Shown here one piece after another: positions 9,987 to 18,498 of a stretch of DNA of 64,000 bases (its first letter is position 1; each line of letters opens with the position of its first letter). This stretch comes from Polyangiaceae bacterium (lineage in GTDB: Bacteria > Myxococcota_A > Polyangia > Polyangiales > Polyangiaceae). Both the position numbers and the translations under genes were made by a program. A model generated the notes under the pieces. It saw only the letters and a program-made list of their open reading frames with translations. It was not told the DNA's origin and did no database searches. The DNA lies in contig CANJMI010000013.1 in the NCBI GenBank assembly GCA_947475525.1, forward strand, positions 62,001-126,000. Direction: 5' to 3'.

Positions 9987-10802
9987 GTGGTGCGGAAAAC
10001 GCGCCCGACTCCACCGGATTGGGTGAAGCCCGAGGACCACATCGTCCTCGACGGCGTAACCAAATCATTCGGCACGACCGAGGTGCTGAAGGGCCTCGAC
10101 CTTCGCTTCAAGCGCCACGCGACCGCGGTGATCATCGGCGGCTCGGGCGCTGGCAAGACGACCCTCCTTCGACTTTTGATCGGCCTCGACCTGCCCACGA
10201 GCGGGCACATCTGGGTCAACGGCGAAGACATCGCGGCGCTTGGCGAGGTTGACATGAACCGCGTACGCCAAAACTTCGGCATGGTGTTCCAATATGCCGC
10301 CCTGCTCGACTCGCTGAACGTATTCGAGAACGTGGCATTCCCGCTGCGCGAGCACCGCAAGCACATGACGGCTCGGCAACTCGACGAGAAAGTGCGCGGG
10401 ATGCTCGCAACGCTTGGCCTCTCCGGCAAGGAGCGTCACATGCCCTCCGAGCTCTCGGGCGGGCAGCGCAAGCGCGTCGGACTTGCGCGCGCATTGATGC
10501 TCGAACCCGAGATTCTGGTCTACGACGAGCCGACGAGCGGACTCGATCCTGAAACGAGCCGCATGGTCGATGACTTAATCGACGAGACCCGTGAGCGCTT
10601 CAACGTGACGAGCGTTGTCATCTCGCACGACATGGCGAGCTGTTTTCGCATCGCTCACCGGGCCTACCTGCTGATCCATGGGCGTGTGGTCGCCGAAGGC
10701 ACGCCCGAGGAGCTGGCGTTCGGAGAGAACGCCGTGGCGCGCGACTTCATCGCGAAGAGTGGCGTGGATCCGACACGGCTCAAGCGCATCGTCGAGGCCT
10801 GA
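9987..10802 (+). CDS. ABC transporter ATP-binding protein, MlaF-like
   Basis: The 271-residue protein is a complete nucleotide-binding domain with Walker A GGSGAGKTTLLR, a Q-loop, signature ELSGGQRKRVGLARAL, Walker B ILVYDEPTSGLDP and the H-loop VISHDM. The wording of the signature and C-terminus resembles the MlaF/Ttg2A group, which energises phospholipid transport between the membranes. The start is GTG at 9987, directly after the 95-residue gene. No MlaE permease or MCE-domain protein is in the window, so its partner must be encoded elsewhere and the substrate is inferred only from family resemblance. Confidence 0.85.
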   Translation: MVRKTRPTPPDWVKPEDHIVLDGVTKSFGTTEVLKGLDLRFKRHATAVIIGGSGAGKTTLLRLLIGLDLPTSGHIWVNGEDIAALGEVDMNRVRQNFGMVFQYAALLDSLNVFENVAFPLREHRKHMTARQLDEKVRGMLATLGLSGKERHMPSELSGGQRKRVGLARALMLEPEILVYDEPTSGLDPETSRMVDDLIDETRERFNVTSVVISHDMASCFRIAHRAYLLIHGRVVAEGTPEELAFGENAVARDFIAKSGVDPTRLKRIVEA

Positions 10803-10844
10803 GAGCGACTCCGAGTCACCGACGTTGCGCGCGAGGCGCCGCCG

Positions 10845-11996
10845 TCACTCCAACCTGGAACGCGCGATAACGATGCGCTGGATCTCGCTTGTGCCTTCGT
10901 AGATTCGCGTGACGCGGACGTCGCGCAGATGGCGCTCCACCGGAAAGTCCTTCACGTAGCCATAGCCGCCGTGGATCTGCAGCGCACGATCGCAGATCTT
11001 CCACGCCGCCTCGCTTGCGAAAAGTTTTGCGATGGCCGCCTCGCGAGTGAAGCGACCGGCGCCCTTATCCTTCATCTGCGCCGCACGAAGCGTGCAGAGC
11101 TTCGCCGCCTCGAGTTCGGTCTTGCTATCCGCGATCATCCATTGAATCGCCTGAAAGTCGGCGATGGGATGGCCGAACTGTTTGCGCTCTTTCGCGTAAG
11201 CAATCGCCGCCTCGAGCGCCGCGGTCGCGATTCCGATCGCCTGCGACGCGATGCCGATGCGTCCTCCGTCGAGGGCCATCATCGCGACTTTGAACCCCGC
11301 GCCGATGTCGCCCATGAGCGCGCTCTCCGGCACGAAGCAATCGGTGAACGTAAGCGGCACCGTCTCGCTCGCGCGCAGGCCCATCTTGTCTTCGTGTTTG
11401 CCGACCTCGAGGCCCGGCGTGCCGGCGACGACGAGAAAGCAGCTCAGGCCCTTGTTGCCTAAGCGTCGTTCGGGCGTATCGGTGCGGGCCCACACGACGG
11501 TCACGCCCGCCTTGCTGCCGTTGGTGATCCATTGTTTTTGACCGTTCAAGATGAAGCCACCGTCGCCGCGTACCGCGGTCGTGGCCATGCCGCCCGGATC
11601 GCTGCCCGCGCCCGGTTCACTCAATCCGAACGCACCCGCGAGGAACTCGCCGCTGGTCAAACGCGGGATGTAGTTTTCGCGTTGCTCGTCGTTACCAAAT
11701 GCGTTGATAACCTCGCCGACCATGTTGGTGACGGCCATCGTGACAGCCGTCGACGCGCAGCCACGCGCCACTTCCATCATCGCGAGCGCATACGCGACCG
11801 CACCCGCCTCCGCGCCACCGAGCTCCGCGGGTAGGTTCACCCCCATCAGCCCAAGGTCGGCGAGGCCTTTCAGCTGCTCGGTCGGAAAGCGCCCCTCGCG
11901 GTCGAGCTCGGCCGCCACGGGCTTGAGCTCGCGCTCAACGAACTCGCGGGCGCTCTTGACGATCAGGGATTGCGTCTCGGTCAGCTCAAAATTCAT
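10845..11996 (-). CDS. Acyl-CoA dehydrogenase
   Basis: FAD-dependent acyl-CoA dehydrogenases introduce the alpha-beta double bond in fatty-acid or branched-chain acyl-CoA breakdown. The ATG at 11996 is preceded by a strong AGGAGG site, giving 383 residues, the normal family length. Seen in order: the N-terminal helical domain, the FAD/substrate region with AFGLSEPGAGSD and KQWITNGSKA, and the C-terminal domain with FGHPIADFQAIQWMIAD and QIHGGYGYVKDFPVERHLRD. The glutamate in RIYEGTSEIQ matches the catalytic base of short-chain enzymes. Substrate chain length cannot be read from sequence. It is convergent with the MlaF-like ATPase gene. Confidence 0.93.
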   Translation of the reverse strand: MNFELTETQSLIVKSAREFVERELKPVAAELDREGRFPTEQLKGLADLGLMGVNLPAELGGAEAGAVAYALAMMEVARGCASTAVTMAVTNMVGEVINAFGNDEQRENYIPRLTSGEFLAGAFGLSEPGAGSDPGGMATTAVRGDGGFILNGQKQWITNGSKAGVTVVWARTDTPERRLGNKGLSCFLVVAGTPGLEVGKHEDKMGLRASETVPLTFTDCFVPESALMGDIGAGFKVAMMALDGGRIGIASQAIGIATAALEAAIAYAKERKQFGHPIADFQAIQWMIADSKTELEAAKLCTLRAAQMKDKGAGRFTREAAIAKLFASEAAWKICDRALQIHGGYGYVKDFPVERHLRDVRVTRIYEGTSEIQRIVIARSRLE

Positions 11997-12087
11997 GGCA
12001 GTCCTCCTGGGGTCGCCTGCGGTATGGCACACCTTGGGCCCGGCAAAAACTCGCCCTCGGCAATCCGCGTAGGTTAGGACTCGCGTA

Positions 12088-13617
12088 GTGAGGATGTTCT
12101 CGGGTCGCTGCGTGCTCGGACTCGGCCTTGCGTTCGTGTCGTGCGCGCCCGCCCCAGGTCCAAGCGACACCGAGTCCGCGAGCCCGGCCGCATCGAGTGC
12201 ATCCGCCTCCGAGCCTGTCGCCACGCCCTCCGCGACGGCATCCGCCAGCGCCGCATCGGGCGATGCCGGCCCGCCGGTAAGCGACGATAACGGCGCCGAT
12301 TGGCCGAGCCCAGAGCAGCTCGCCCTTGGCTTCCCGAGACCCGCAGCGGGCGCTCGAATTTACAGCAAATCACGGCATTTATGGATTCGTTCCCAGGCCG
12401 GAGGCAGCGGTTCGAACTGGCTCGGTTACCTGTCGCTCGGCGACTCGGTCCGCCTAAAAAACGGCGACGCAACCCAGGCCTACGCCGGCGTTGGCGACGG
12501 CGCGTGGTGCCGCGAATGGTATGCTGTTGAGCCGCGCGGATTCGCATGCACCGGAGTCGATGCCACCCTCGACGGAGCCGATCCCGAGGTCGTGGAGCTC
12601 ATCCGCACCCGCGCGAACACCGAGTCGCCTTGGCCGTACCACTACGGCGAGTCCCTCGGCGCATCGGTGACGCTCTCGCTGCCCGGGGGCGCGGCGGACA
12701 GCGGTACCCCCTCCTCGGCACCGCCGCTTTTTCAGCTTGGACCAGGCGGACGCTCGCTCACGCGTGAACTCGCTCCGGGCGCAACCGTCGCCTTCACCGA
12801 CGCCTTCCAGCACCGGGGCCGCAGCCTCTTGCTCACCTGGGACCGCGGCATCATCGAGGCGGCACGCGTGCGTCCCTACGCCGAATCACCGTTTCACGGG
12901 GTGGCGCTTGGAGCCGAGCGCACGCTCCCTCTCGCGTTCGTGAAAGAGGATGGCGGAACCGAGGAGCTGCGACGAACCGACGCCGGGAGCTTCGAGCCGC
13001 GAGGCACGAGTCTCCCACGGCTCGGGGTCATCTTTCTCACGGGAAAACTCGATAAATTCGGCACCGAGCTCCTCCACGAGACGCGCGACGGCACGTGGGT
13101 CCGCGACGCGCACGTCGGCATCGCCCGCGAAGCTGCCGACGTGCCACCGCTCGTCAATTCATCTGGAGGGCGAAAGACGTGGCTCGACATCAGCATCGTC
13201 AACGGCACCCTCGTCGCGTACGAGGACCGCACCCCCGTCTATGCAACGTTGATCTCGGCGGGGCGTGGCGGTCCACCTGTTCCCGGATTGCCCACGCTGA
13301 CGACCGCGTCCACACCAACAGGGACCTTTGCGGTGCTCGGCAAGTTCACGACCGCCACGATGGTCTCGAGCACCGTGTCGACGTTCGTCCACACCGAGGT
13401 GCAGTATCCCCAAAACTTCGACGGCCCCTACTCACTCCACGCGGCGTACTGGCACGATCGGTGGGGACAGAAAAAGAGCGCCGGCTGCGTGAACCTGGCC
13501 CCGATCGACGCGCGACAGCTCTTCGCGTGGACCGACCCACCGCTGCCGGAAGGCTGGCACGGCATCAAGTCCATCGAATCGAGAGCCTCGCGCACGGTGA
13601 TTTCGCTCCACCGTTGA
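12088..13617 (+). CDS. L,D-transpeptidase (YkuD domain) lipoprotein, paralogue 1
   Basis: L,D-transpeptidases form 3-3 peptidoglycan crosslinks or attach proteins to the wall. The start is GTG at 12088 or ATG at 12094; either gives a short signal with lipobox FVSC. After a low-complexity Ala/Ser linker comes an SH3-like module (about 110-165). The C-terminal YkuD domain holds HAAYWH and SAGCVN, where the cysteine (C467 from the GTG) is the nucleophile. The ending FAWTDPPLPEGWHGI is nearly repeated in the protein encoded at 49822-51465, so the two are paralogues. The product is expected at the periplasmic face of the cell wall. Confidence 0.88.
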   Translation: MRMFSGRCVLGLGLAFVSCAPAPGPSDTESASPAASSASASEPVATPSATASASAASGDAGPPVSDDNGADWPSPEQLALGFPRPAAGARIYSKSRHLWIRSQAGGSGSNWLGYLSLGDSVRLKNGDATQAYAGVGDGAWCREWYAVEPRGFACTGVDATLDGADPEVVELIRTRANTESPWPYHYGESLGASVTLSLPGGAADSGTPSSAPPLFQLGPGGRSLTRELAPGATVAFTDAFQHRGRSLLLTWDRGIIEAARVRPYAESPFHGVALGAERTLPLAFVKEDGGTEELRRTDAGSFEPRGTSLPRLGVIFLTGKLDKFGTELLHETRDGTWVRDAHVGIAREAADVPPLVNSSGGRKTWLDISIVNGTLVAYEDRTPVYATLISAGRGGPPVPGLPTLTTASTPTGTFAVLGKFTTATMVSSTVSTFVHTEVQYPQNFDGPYSLHAAYWHDRWGQKKSAGCVNLAPIDARQLFAWTDPPLPEGWHGIKSIESRASRTVISLHR

Positions 13618-13686
13618 CGGGCATCAATCCGGATGGTGCTTGCCGCCCGGCGAGTTTCTCGCGACGATTGGGACGCGAGCGAATCG

Positions 13687-14694
13687 ATGGCGGACAGTCC
13701 GAACAACCCGAACTCGAAGCGCCCCGACGGCGGGACGCTGGCCCCGCGCGCGATGCCGACCCGGTCGTCGATTGTCGCCCCGGCGCGTAACGCGTCGAAG
13801 ATGGCCGGCCCTCTTGCTGGCAACCCCGGCGCGACCCCCGTCACCCACTCGAAACACGACGCGAAGCACCGGCTCCTCGCGAAACTCAGCAAAGTGCGAC
13901 CGATGAGCGCCTCGGCGCAGCGCGTCCTCGCACTCACGTCCAACCCGGACGTGGACATCGCCACGATCGCCGACGCGATATCGGGTGACCCCTCGCTCGC
14001 GACCGAGACCCTGCGGATCGCGAACTCCGCCATCTACCGTCGCTCCTACCCCATCGATGACCTCCGTCGCGCGGTGATGTCGATCGGTCTCGAGCAGACC
14101 CGCTCGATGGCCACGGCCATGGCGCTCCTCGGCACGGTCTCGTCCAATCACCCGCTGTTCGAAGATCTCCACGGAACGTCGGTGCTTGCCGCCACGCTTG
14201 CAGGCTTGCTCACCACCGAGCTCTTCGAGGTCGAGAAGAGCACGGCCTTCGTCGCGGGTCTCTTGAGCGAGATGGGAGCGATGGCCTGCTTGATGGTCGA
14301 CGACGACTATGCCGCGATCCGCCGTTCGGTTACGGGCGGTCCACTCGATCGCGAGCGTGTTGAGTTCGAGGCCTACGGGATGACGACCTGGGAGGTCGGT
14401 GGGCAGCTCCTCGCCAAGAACCACGTCCCCAATGCCATCGTCGAGGCCGTCGCCCAACCCACCGATCTCCGCCAACGCGACGTCCCCGCGCTCGCTCGCA
14501 TCACGGTCTTCAGTCGCAGCGCAGCCCCTCTCATTCTTACCGCCGAACGTGAAGGCAAACTTGCCGATACCCGCTCCGCACTCGATGAGCTTGCGAAGCT
14601 AGCCGGCCTCGAGGTCAGCCCCGATACCCTCGTCGCCTTGTGCGACTGGGCGACCTCGAGTGCTTCGCTGATGCTCGGTGGCTCGTCGTTCTAA
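13687..14694 (+). CDS. HDOD-domain signalling protein
   Basis: HDOD domains are non-enzymatic relatives of HD phosphohydrolases used in bacterial signalling. From the ATG at 13687 the product is 335 residues: a disordered Pro/Ala-rich N-terminus, then the HDOD core from about residue 70. The core contains VLALTSNPDVDIATIADAI, DPSLATETLRIANSA and the regulator-like AVMSIGLEQTRSMA, typical of the family. No catalytic HD pair is expected or seen. An in-frame start 18 codons upstream is less likely because that part reads as a non-conserved tail. The gene stands between an L,D-transpeptidase and a convergent aminotransferase. Confidence 0.85.
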   Translation: MADSPNNPNSKRPDGGTLAPRAMPTRSSIVAPARNASKMAGPLAGNPGATPVTHSKHDAKHRLLAKLSKVRPMSASAQRVLALTSNPDVDIATIADAISGDPSLATETLRIANSAIYRRSYPIDDLRRAVMSIGLEQTRSMATAMALLGTVSSNHPLFEDLHGTSVLAATLAGLLTTELFEVEKSTAFVAGLLSEMGAMACLMVDDDYAAIRRSVTGGPLDRERVEFEAYGMTTWEVGGQLLAKNHVPNAIVEAVAQPTDLRQRDVPALARITVFSRSAAPLILTAEREGKLADTRSALDELAKLAGLEVSPDTLVALCDWATSSASLMLGGSSF

Positions 14695-14702
14695 CGCGCA
14701 CC

Positions 14703-15875
14703 CTACGCTTCAGACCAAACGGCCACCGCCCGCGCGATTCCCTCGGCGAACGTGGCCTCGTCGGTCAACAAACTCACGACCATCATCCCGGCCGTCGCCA
14801 CCTCGAAAAAATATCCTGGGTGCACGAGCACGCCCGCCGCGAGGGTTCGCTCGAGCCACTGATCGTCATCGCGCGTTCGCGGCAACTGCACGAGCGCGTA
14901 CCAGCCGCCGTCCATCGCGAGCCGCCGCACGGGGCTGTCGAGACCCGCGAGAAGGAGCGTGGCATCGAGCACCGCGAGGTTTTTTCGCAGCCGCTCTCGC
15001 ACCTGGGCCTGCAATGCGGGGGCGGCCGCCAAGATTTTGGGTAACGCGAGCTGTACCGGGGTCGCGACGGACAGGTAGCAGTCGGCGATCACTTCGAGGC
15101 GTTCGAGAGCCTCACGGCGCGTGGCTTCATCCGCCCCCGCGACGACGACCCAACCGAGCTTCAGTTGGGGACTGAGGGCCACCTTCGACAGCCCGCTCAT
15201 GACGATGGTAAGCGCCTCGGTTCCCCCGGCGAACGTCGGCTGTCGGTCCGGCGCGAGCACGCCGTGCGCATAGTCGGAGAACACTTCATCGACCAGCAAC
15301 GCCGCGTCATATCGCCGCGCCATTGTGGCGAGCGCACAGGCTTCGTCGCGCCGCGTGAAGCTCCCCGTGGGGTTCCCGGGATGCACCAGCGTCACGGCTC
15401 GTGCGCGGTTCTCGGCGAGCAAACGTTCGGTCGCACCGAGGTCGATGCGCCAACATTCTTCCCGCACGTGCGGGTAGCGGACGAGGCGCACCTCCTCGAG
15501 ATCGGCGAGGAGCGGCAGGAGCGGGTAAGCTGGCGCCGGTACGAGAACGCAATCTCCAGGCTCGCAGAAGAGCTTGAACATCCAGCCGTACGCTTCACTC
15601 GTGCTGGCCGTAAGGACGACCTGCTCGGGCGAGACGGACGCCCCGCGCTCTCGGTAGTACCCACAGATGGCCTCGCGCGCTGAAAGCATCCCGCGCGGCT
15701 CGGGTCGGTACGTTGCGCCCCGCGCGTCACCAAGCTCCGCCACGACGCTCGGTGCGGTGAATCCGGCGAGGGTTGGATTGCTCTCCGTGAGGTCGAGCAG
15801 CGGCCCCGATGCGAGGGCCACAAGCTCGCTCAAGCGACTCGGCGCGCGCGACCAATCCGTCCGTTTCGAAAACAT
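14703..15875 (-). CDS. Pyridoxal-phosphate aminotransferase, class I/II
   Basis: The 390-residue product is a fold-type I aminotransferase. It shows the substrate-side NPTLAG region, LTASTSEAYGWMFKLF, the conserved HPGNPTGSF, the Asp of LLVDEVFSDY that contacts the pyridine nitrogen, and the Schiff-base lysine in SGLSK. Substrate specificity cannot be assigned. The ATG at 15875 was chosen over an upstream TTG because it sits one base after the stop of the preceding lipoprotein gene (TGAGATG), indicating translational coupling. It is the third gene of the aat-lipoprotein-aminotransferase unit. Confidence 0.88.
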   Translation of the reverse strand: MFSKRTDWSRAPSRLSELVALASGPLLDLTESNPTLAGFTAPSVVAELGDARGATYRPEPRGMLSAREAICGYYRERGASVSPEQVVLTASTSEAYGWMFKLFCEPGDCVLVPAPAYPLLPLLADLEEVRLVRYPHVREECWRIDLGATERLLAENRARAVTLVHPGNPTGSFTRRDEACALATMARRYDAALLVDEVFSDYAHGVLAPDRQPTFAGGTEALTIVMSGLSKVALSPQLKLGWVVVAGADEATRREALERLEVIADCYLSVATPVQLALPKILAAAPALQAQVRERLRKNLAVLDATLLLAGLDSPVRRLAMDGGWYALVQLPRTRDDDQWLERTLAAGVLVHPGYFFEVATAGMMVVSLLTDEATFAEGIARAVAVWSEA

Positions 15876-15876
15876 C

Positions 15877-16890
15877 TCACGGACAGTGAACAATGTTCAC
15901 GGGAGCCGATTTGCCTTCGGCGATGGTGACGTATCCGTCGCCCGCCGCGGTCCACGCCACCGACTCGCCTTGCACCTCGATGGCGACGGGCACGTCACAC
16001 GGGATGCCCGAGAGCGCAGCCGCGATCGAGTCGCCGAGCGGGTAGTAACCGAGACCGGTGTACGTGCGCAGCAAAATCCCGGAGGCGTTCGGGTGAATCG
16101 AGCCGCCGGTAATGCGGGGAACGAGCCCGTGCGGCGCGACGGCGCCAAGTTTCTCGAGCACGACGGGCGACCCCGGCGTGAGCGGCATCGGGAAGCGGTA
16201 CATCGGTGCAGGCCCGCTCGCCACCTTGGTGACGATGACGATCTCGCCGGTGCTCGGGTGGACCAGCAGCGTCTCGGCGTTGTGGCTTCCGTCGGGGTAA
16301 CTAAACGTGAGGGTCTCGGCGGCGACGTTGTGAGTTCCCGCTGCGATGGCGAGGGGCTCGGTCACCCGGTAGACAGCGTAGCTCGTGCGCTGCTCGTTGT
16401 TGTCGCCGATGTCGCCGAAGTAGAGACAATGGCCGAGGGGACACGGACCGGACGCGGCATCCTCCCAGTCCACCGCGAACGCACCATCGACGTCGTAAGT
16501 CGCGAGAGTTTGGCCGGCGGAGTCGATCGCGAAAAAGCGTGGCGAGTCGCCGGAGTCATTGTGAACGAAGTACGTGCCCGCGTGGACCGCGCTTGCGGCG
16601 ATACCCGAAATTTCCTGCAACTCCTCCGATGCGATAACGCCGTTTTTTTCGGGCTTTTTGCACGATTTGCACGGCTCGAAAGGCAATGGGCCCTGCCCTC
16701 CGCTGCCAGTCGTTCCCGATGACGACGAGCTGCTCGCGGACGTCGAAGCGGTACCGCTTGCGGCTTCGTCCGAGGACGCTGACGACGAGGCGGAAGACGA
16801 CGACGAGCCCGCTGCATCCGTCGGTGCGCGCGCCTCGCAGGCGACGAACGCGAACGCAAGCGGGACGGCGAGCCGAGTCAAACGGTGCAT
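15877..16890 (-). CDS. Lipoprotein with Ser-rich linker and probable beta-propeller domain
   Basis: The N-terminus MHRLTRLAVPLAFAFVAC is a lipoprotein signal. Residues about 25-65 are a nearly pure Ser/Ala/Gly linker, followed by a CKSCKK pair and then a globular domain. That domain has regularly spaced beta-like blocks (YFVHNDSGDSPRFFAID, LYFGDIGDNNEQR, GEIVIVTKV) that resemble secreted propeller proteins reading out an integrated quantity. No catalytic motif is recognised. It lies 3 bases after aat and overlaps closely with the aminotransferase gene. Function is unknown. Confidence 0.75.
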   Translation of the reverse strand: MHRLTRLAVPLAFAFVACEARAPTDAAGSSSSSASSSASSDEAASGTASTSASSSSSSGTTGSGGQGPLPFEPCKSCKKPEKNGVIASEELQEISGIAASAVHAGTYFVHNDSGDSPRFFAIDSAGQTLATYDVDGAFAVDWEDAASGPCPLGHCLYFGDIGDNNEQRTSYAVYRVTEPLAIAAGTHNVAAETLTFSYPDGSHNAETLLVHPSTGEIVIVTKVASGPAPMYRFPMPLTPGSPVVLEKLGAVAPHGLVPRITGGSIHPNASGILLRTYTGLGYYPLGDSIAAALSGIPCDVPVAIEVQGESVAWTAAGDGYVTIAEGKSAPVNIVHCP

Positions 16891-16893
16891 GCT

Positions 16894-17607
16894 TCAGCCC
16901 CTAGCACGCGCGGCAGGCGCATCGAAGCTCCACTTCCCGCGACGAGTCGGCAACACGACGAGACGCGCGAGCTCGGCAAGGTAGCGTTCGCGCGGCCACC
17001 CACGACCACCGAAGCGCTCGAGGTGAGCTGTGTGGACCTGCGCATCCACGAGAGATATCCCCCACGTCGAGAGCGCCCGGACAAGCGTCACAAAGCCGAC
17101 CTTCGACGCATCCGGTTCGGTGGCGAACATCGACTCGCCAAAGAACACGCCGCCGAGCGAGACCCCGTAGAGACCGCCACAAGGCTCGGTCGCATCGCCA
17201 CACCAGACCTCGACCGAGTGCGCGAAACCGAGGTGATGGAGCTCGACGTACGCATCGAGCAACTCGTCCGTGATCCACGTACCGGATTGACCACCTCGCG
17301 GGACCTCCGCACAGCGCGCGATCACAGCCTCGAACGCGCAATCGAGTGTCGTTCGATAGGTGCCGCGATTCAGCACGCGCCGCAGACTTTTCGGCACGCA
17401 GAGCTCGGACGTCGGCAACACGTAACGAGGATCTGGGCTGTGCCACAGCAGCGGGTAGCCCTCCGCAGGCCAGGGAAAAATCCCCGAGGCGTAGGCTAGG
17501 ATGACGCGCTCCGGCTCGAGGCCGCCACCGACCGCGAGCAGTCCGTCCGGATCGGCGTGTTCGGGCGGCGGAAACACGATGCGTTCGTCCAATTGGTAGA
17601 TTGGCAT
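16894..17607 (-). CDS. aat: Leucyl/phenylalanyl-tRNA-protein transferase
   Basis: Aat transfers Leu or Phe from tRNA to proteins with N-terminal Lys/Arg, marking them for ClpS-ClpAP degradation in the N-end rule pathway. The 237-residue product has the family hallmarks in order: FPPPEHADPDGLLAVGG, AYASGIFPWP, LWHSPDPRYVL, GTWITDELLDAY, GFAHSVEVW, GGVFFGESMF, and LVDAQVHTAHLERFGG. The ATG at 17607 is preferred over a TTG two codons upstream. It heads a three-gene unit with the lipoprotein and aminotransferase genes. The ClpX/ClpP machinery is in the same window but the specific adaptor ClpS is not. Confidence 0.95.
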   Translation of the reverse strand: MPIYQLDERIVFPPPEHADPDGLLAVGGGLEPERVILAYASGIFPWPAEGYPLLWHSPDPRYVLPTSELCVPKSLRRVLNRGTYRTTLDCAFEAVIARCAEVPRGGQSGTWITDELLDAYVELHHLGFAHSVEVWCGDATEPCGGLYGVSLGGVFFGESMFATEPDASKVGFVTLVRALSTWGISLVDAQVHTAHLERFGGRGWPRERYLAELARLVVLPTRRGKWSFDAPAARARG

Positions 17608-17651
17608 CGTCAAAACTCGTGGAGAATCTTATCGCGCGAGTGCCGCCCCGT

Positions 17652-17688
17652 CCGGTAAATTGCTGCGCTCGGCGGTCCAATTTACGGG
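17652..17688. promoter_or_regulatory. Inverted repeat in the divergent aat/peroxidase-like promoter region
   Basis: GTAAATTG at 17655-17662 and CAATTTAC at 17678-17685 form a perfect 8-bp inverted repeat with a 15-base spacer, in an otherwise G+C-rich 129-base divergent intergenic region. AT-rich arms in this setting are unusual and could be a dimeric repressor or activator site, or part of a promoter. No U-run follows, so it is not a clear terminator. Confidence 0.4.
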
Positions 17689-17736
17689 ACAACCGATTGG
17701 AGTTCGCTACACTTGCGGCCACATGGAGCGTGACGC

Positions 17737-18498
17737 ATGAAAGCTTGGAATAGGGTTCCTCGGGTGTCGGTAACGAAGGTAGCTCAGGTAGCCGCGCTCG
17801 CGGTCCTAGCGGCGGCATGCAGCAAGTCCGATGCCACACCAGCTGGCGCGGCAACGACCAGCGGGGCCGGCGGGGCCGGTGCAGCGGACACGGCTAGCTC
17901 ATCGACTCAGGTCGCGTCGGTGCAGTCCGTCGTTTCGAGCGGCGCGGTGAGCACCGCAGGAGCTGGCGGAAGCGGGGCGGGCGGAGGCGGGGCTGGCTGC
18001 GATCCGGCGCCGGCGAAGGGCAGCATCTACGAGCTCACCGACACGCAACTCGGCGAGATCGCGCCGACGACCATGTGCACCTACGCGGGCAAGGTGTTGT
18101 TCATTTTCAACGCCGCGGAGCTCTGCGGTTACACGCCACAAACCACGGCAATCCAGGCGATTCAAGCAAAGTACGAGGCGCAAGGCCTTACCGTACTCGG
18201 CTTCTACAGCGACGATTTTGGCAACCAAGGCGGGGTGCCGGCGACGTGCAACGCCAAGTACGGCATCACCTTCGACACGTTCGACATCGCGCCGGTCAAG
18301 GGAGCCAACGCGCGCCCCGTGTTCGCGTGGTTCGGAAAGCAGACGAGCCCCGGTCCCGAAAAAACCGCCGAGCCGCAGTGGAATTTTTCGAAGTACCTCG
18401 TCGCGCGTAATGGAACGTGGGCGAAACATTGGTCGGTCCCGACCTTGCCCGACGCGAAGGAAGTTACCGACGCCATCGAGGCCGAGCTCGCGAAGTAA
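17737..18498 (+). CDS. Glutathione-peroxidase-like lipoprotein
   Basis: The signal region ends in LAVLAAAC, a lipobox, followed by about 65 residues of Gly/Ala/Ser linker. The remaining domain follows the glutathione peroxidase layout: IYELTDTQLGEI, a catalytic cysteine C130 in ELCGYTPQ, the GFYSDDFGNQ block at the place of the family's FPCNQFGGQ, and WNFSKYLVARNG near the end with the conserved Trp-Asn. It probably reduces peroxides at the envelope with a thioredoxin-type donor. The active-site codon is TGC, so no selenocysteine. Its last 35 bases overlap the end of the convergent subtilase gene. Confidence 0.82.
   Translation: MKAWNRVPRVSVTKVAQVAALAVLAAACSKSDATPAGAATTSGAGGAGAADTASSSTQVASVQSVVSSGAVSTAGAGGSGAGGGGAGCDPAPAKGSIYELTDTQLGEIAPTTMCTYAGKVLFIFNAAELCGYTPQTTAIQAIQAKYEAQGLTVLGFYSDDFGNQGGVPATCNAKYGITFDTFDIAPVKGANARPVFAWFGKQTSPGPEKTAEPQWNFSKYLVARNGTWAKHWSVPTLPDAKEVTDAIEAELAK

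Noticed and set aside
18124-18126. Selenocysteine in the glutathione-peroxidase-like protein
   Set aside because: The active-site codon is TGC (cysteine), not TGA.
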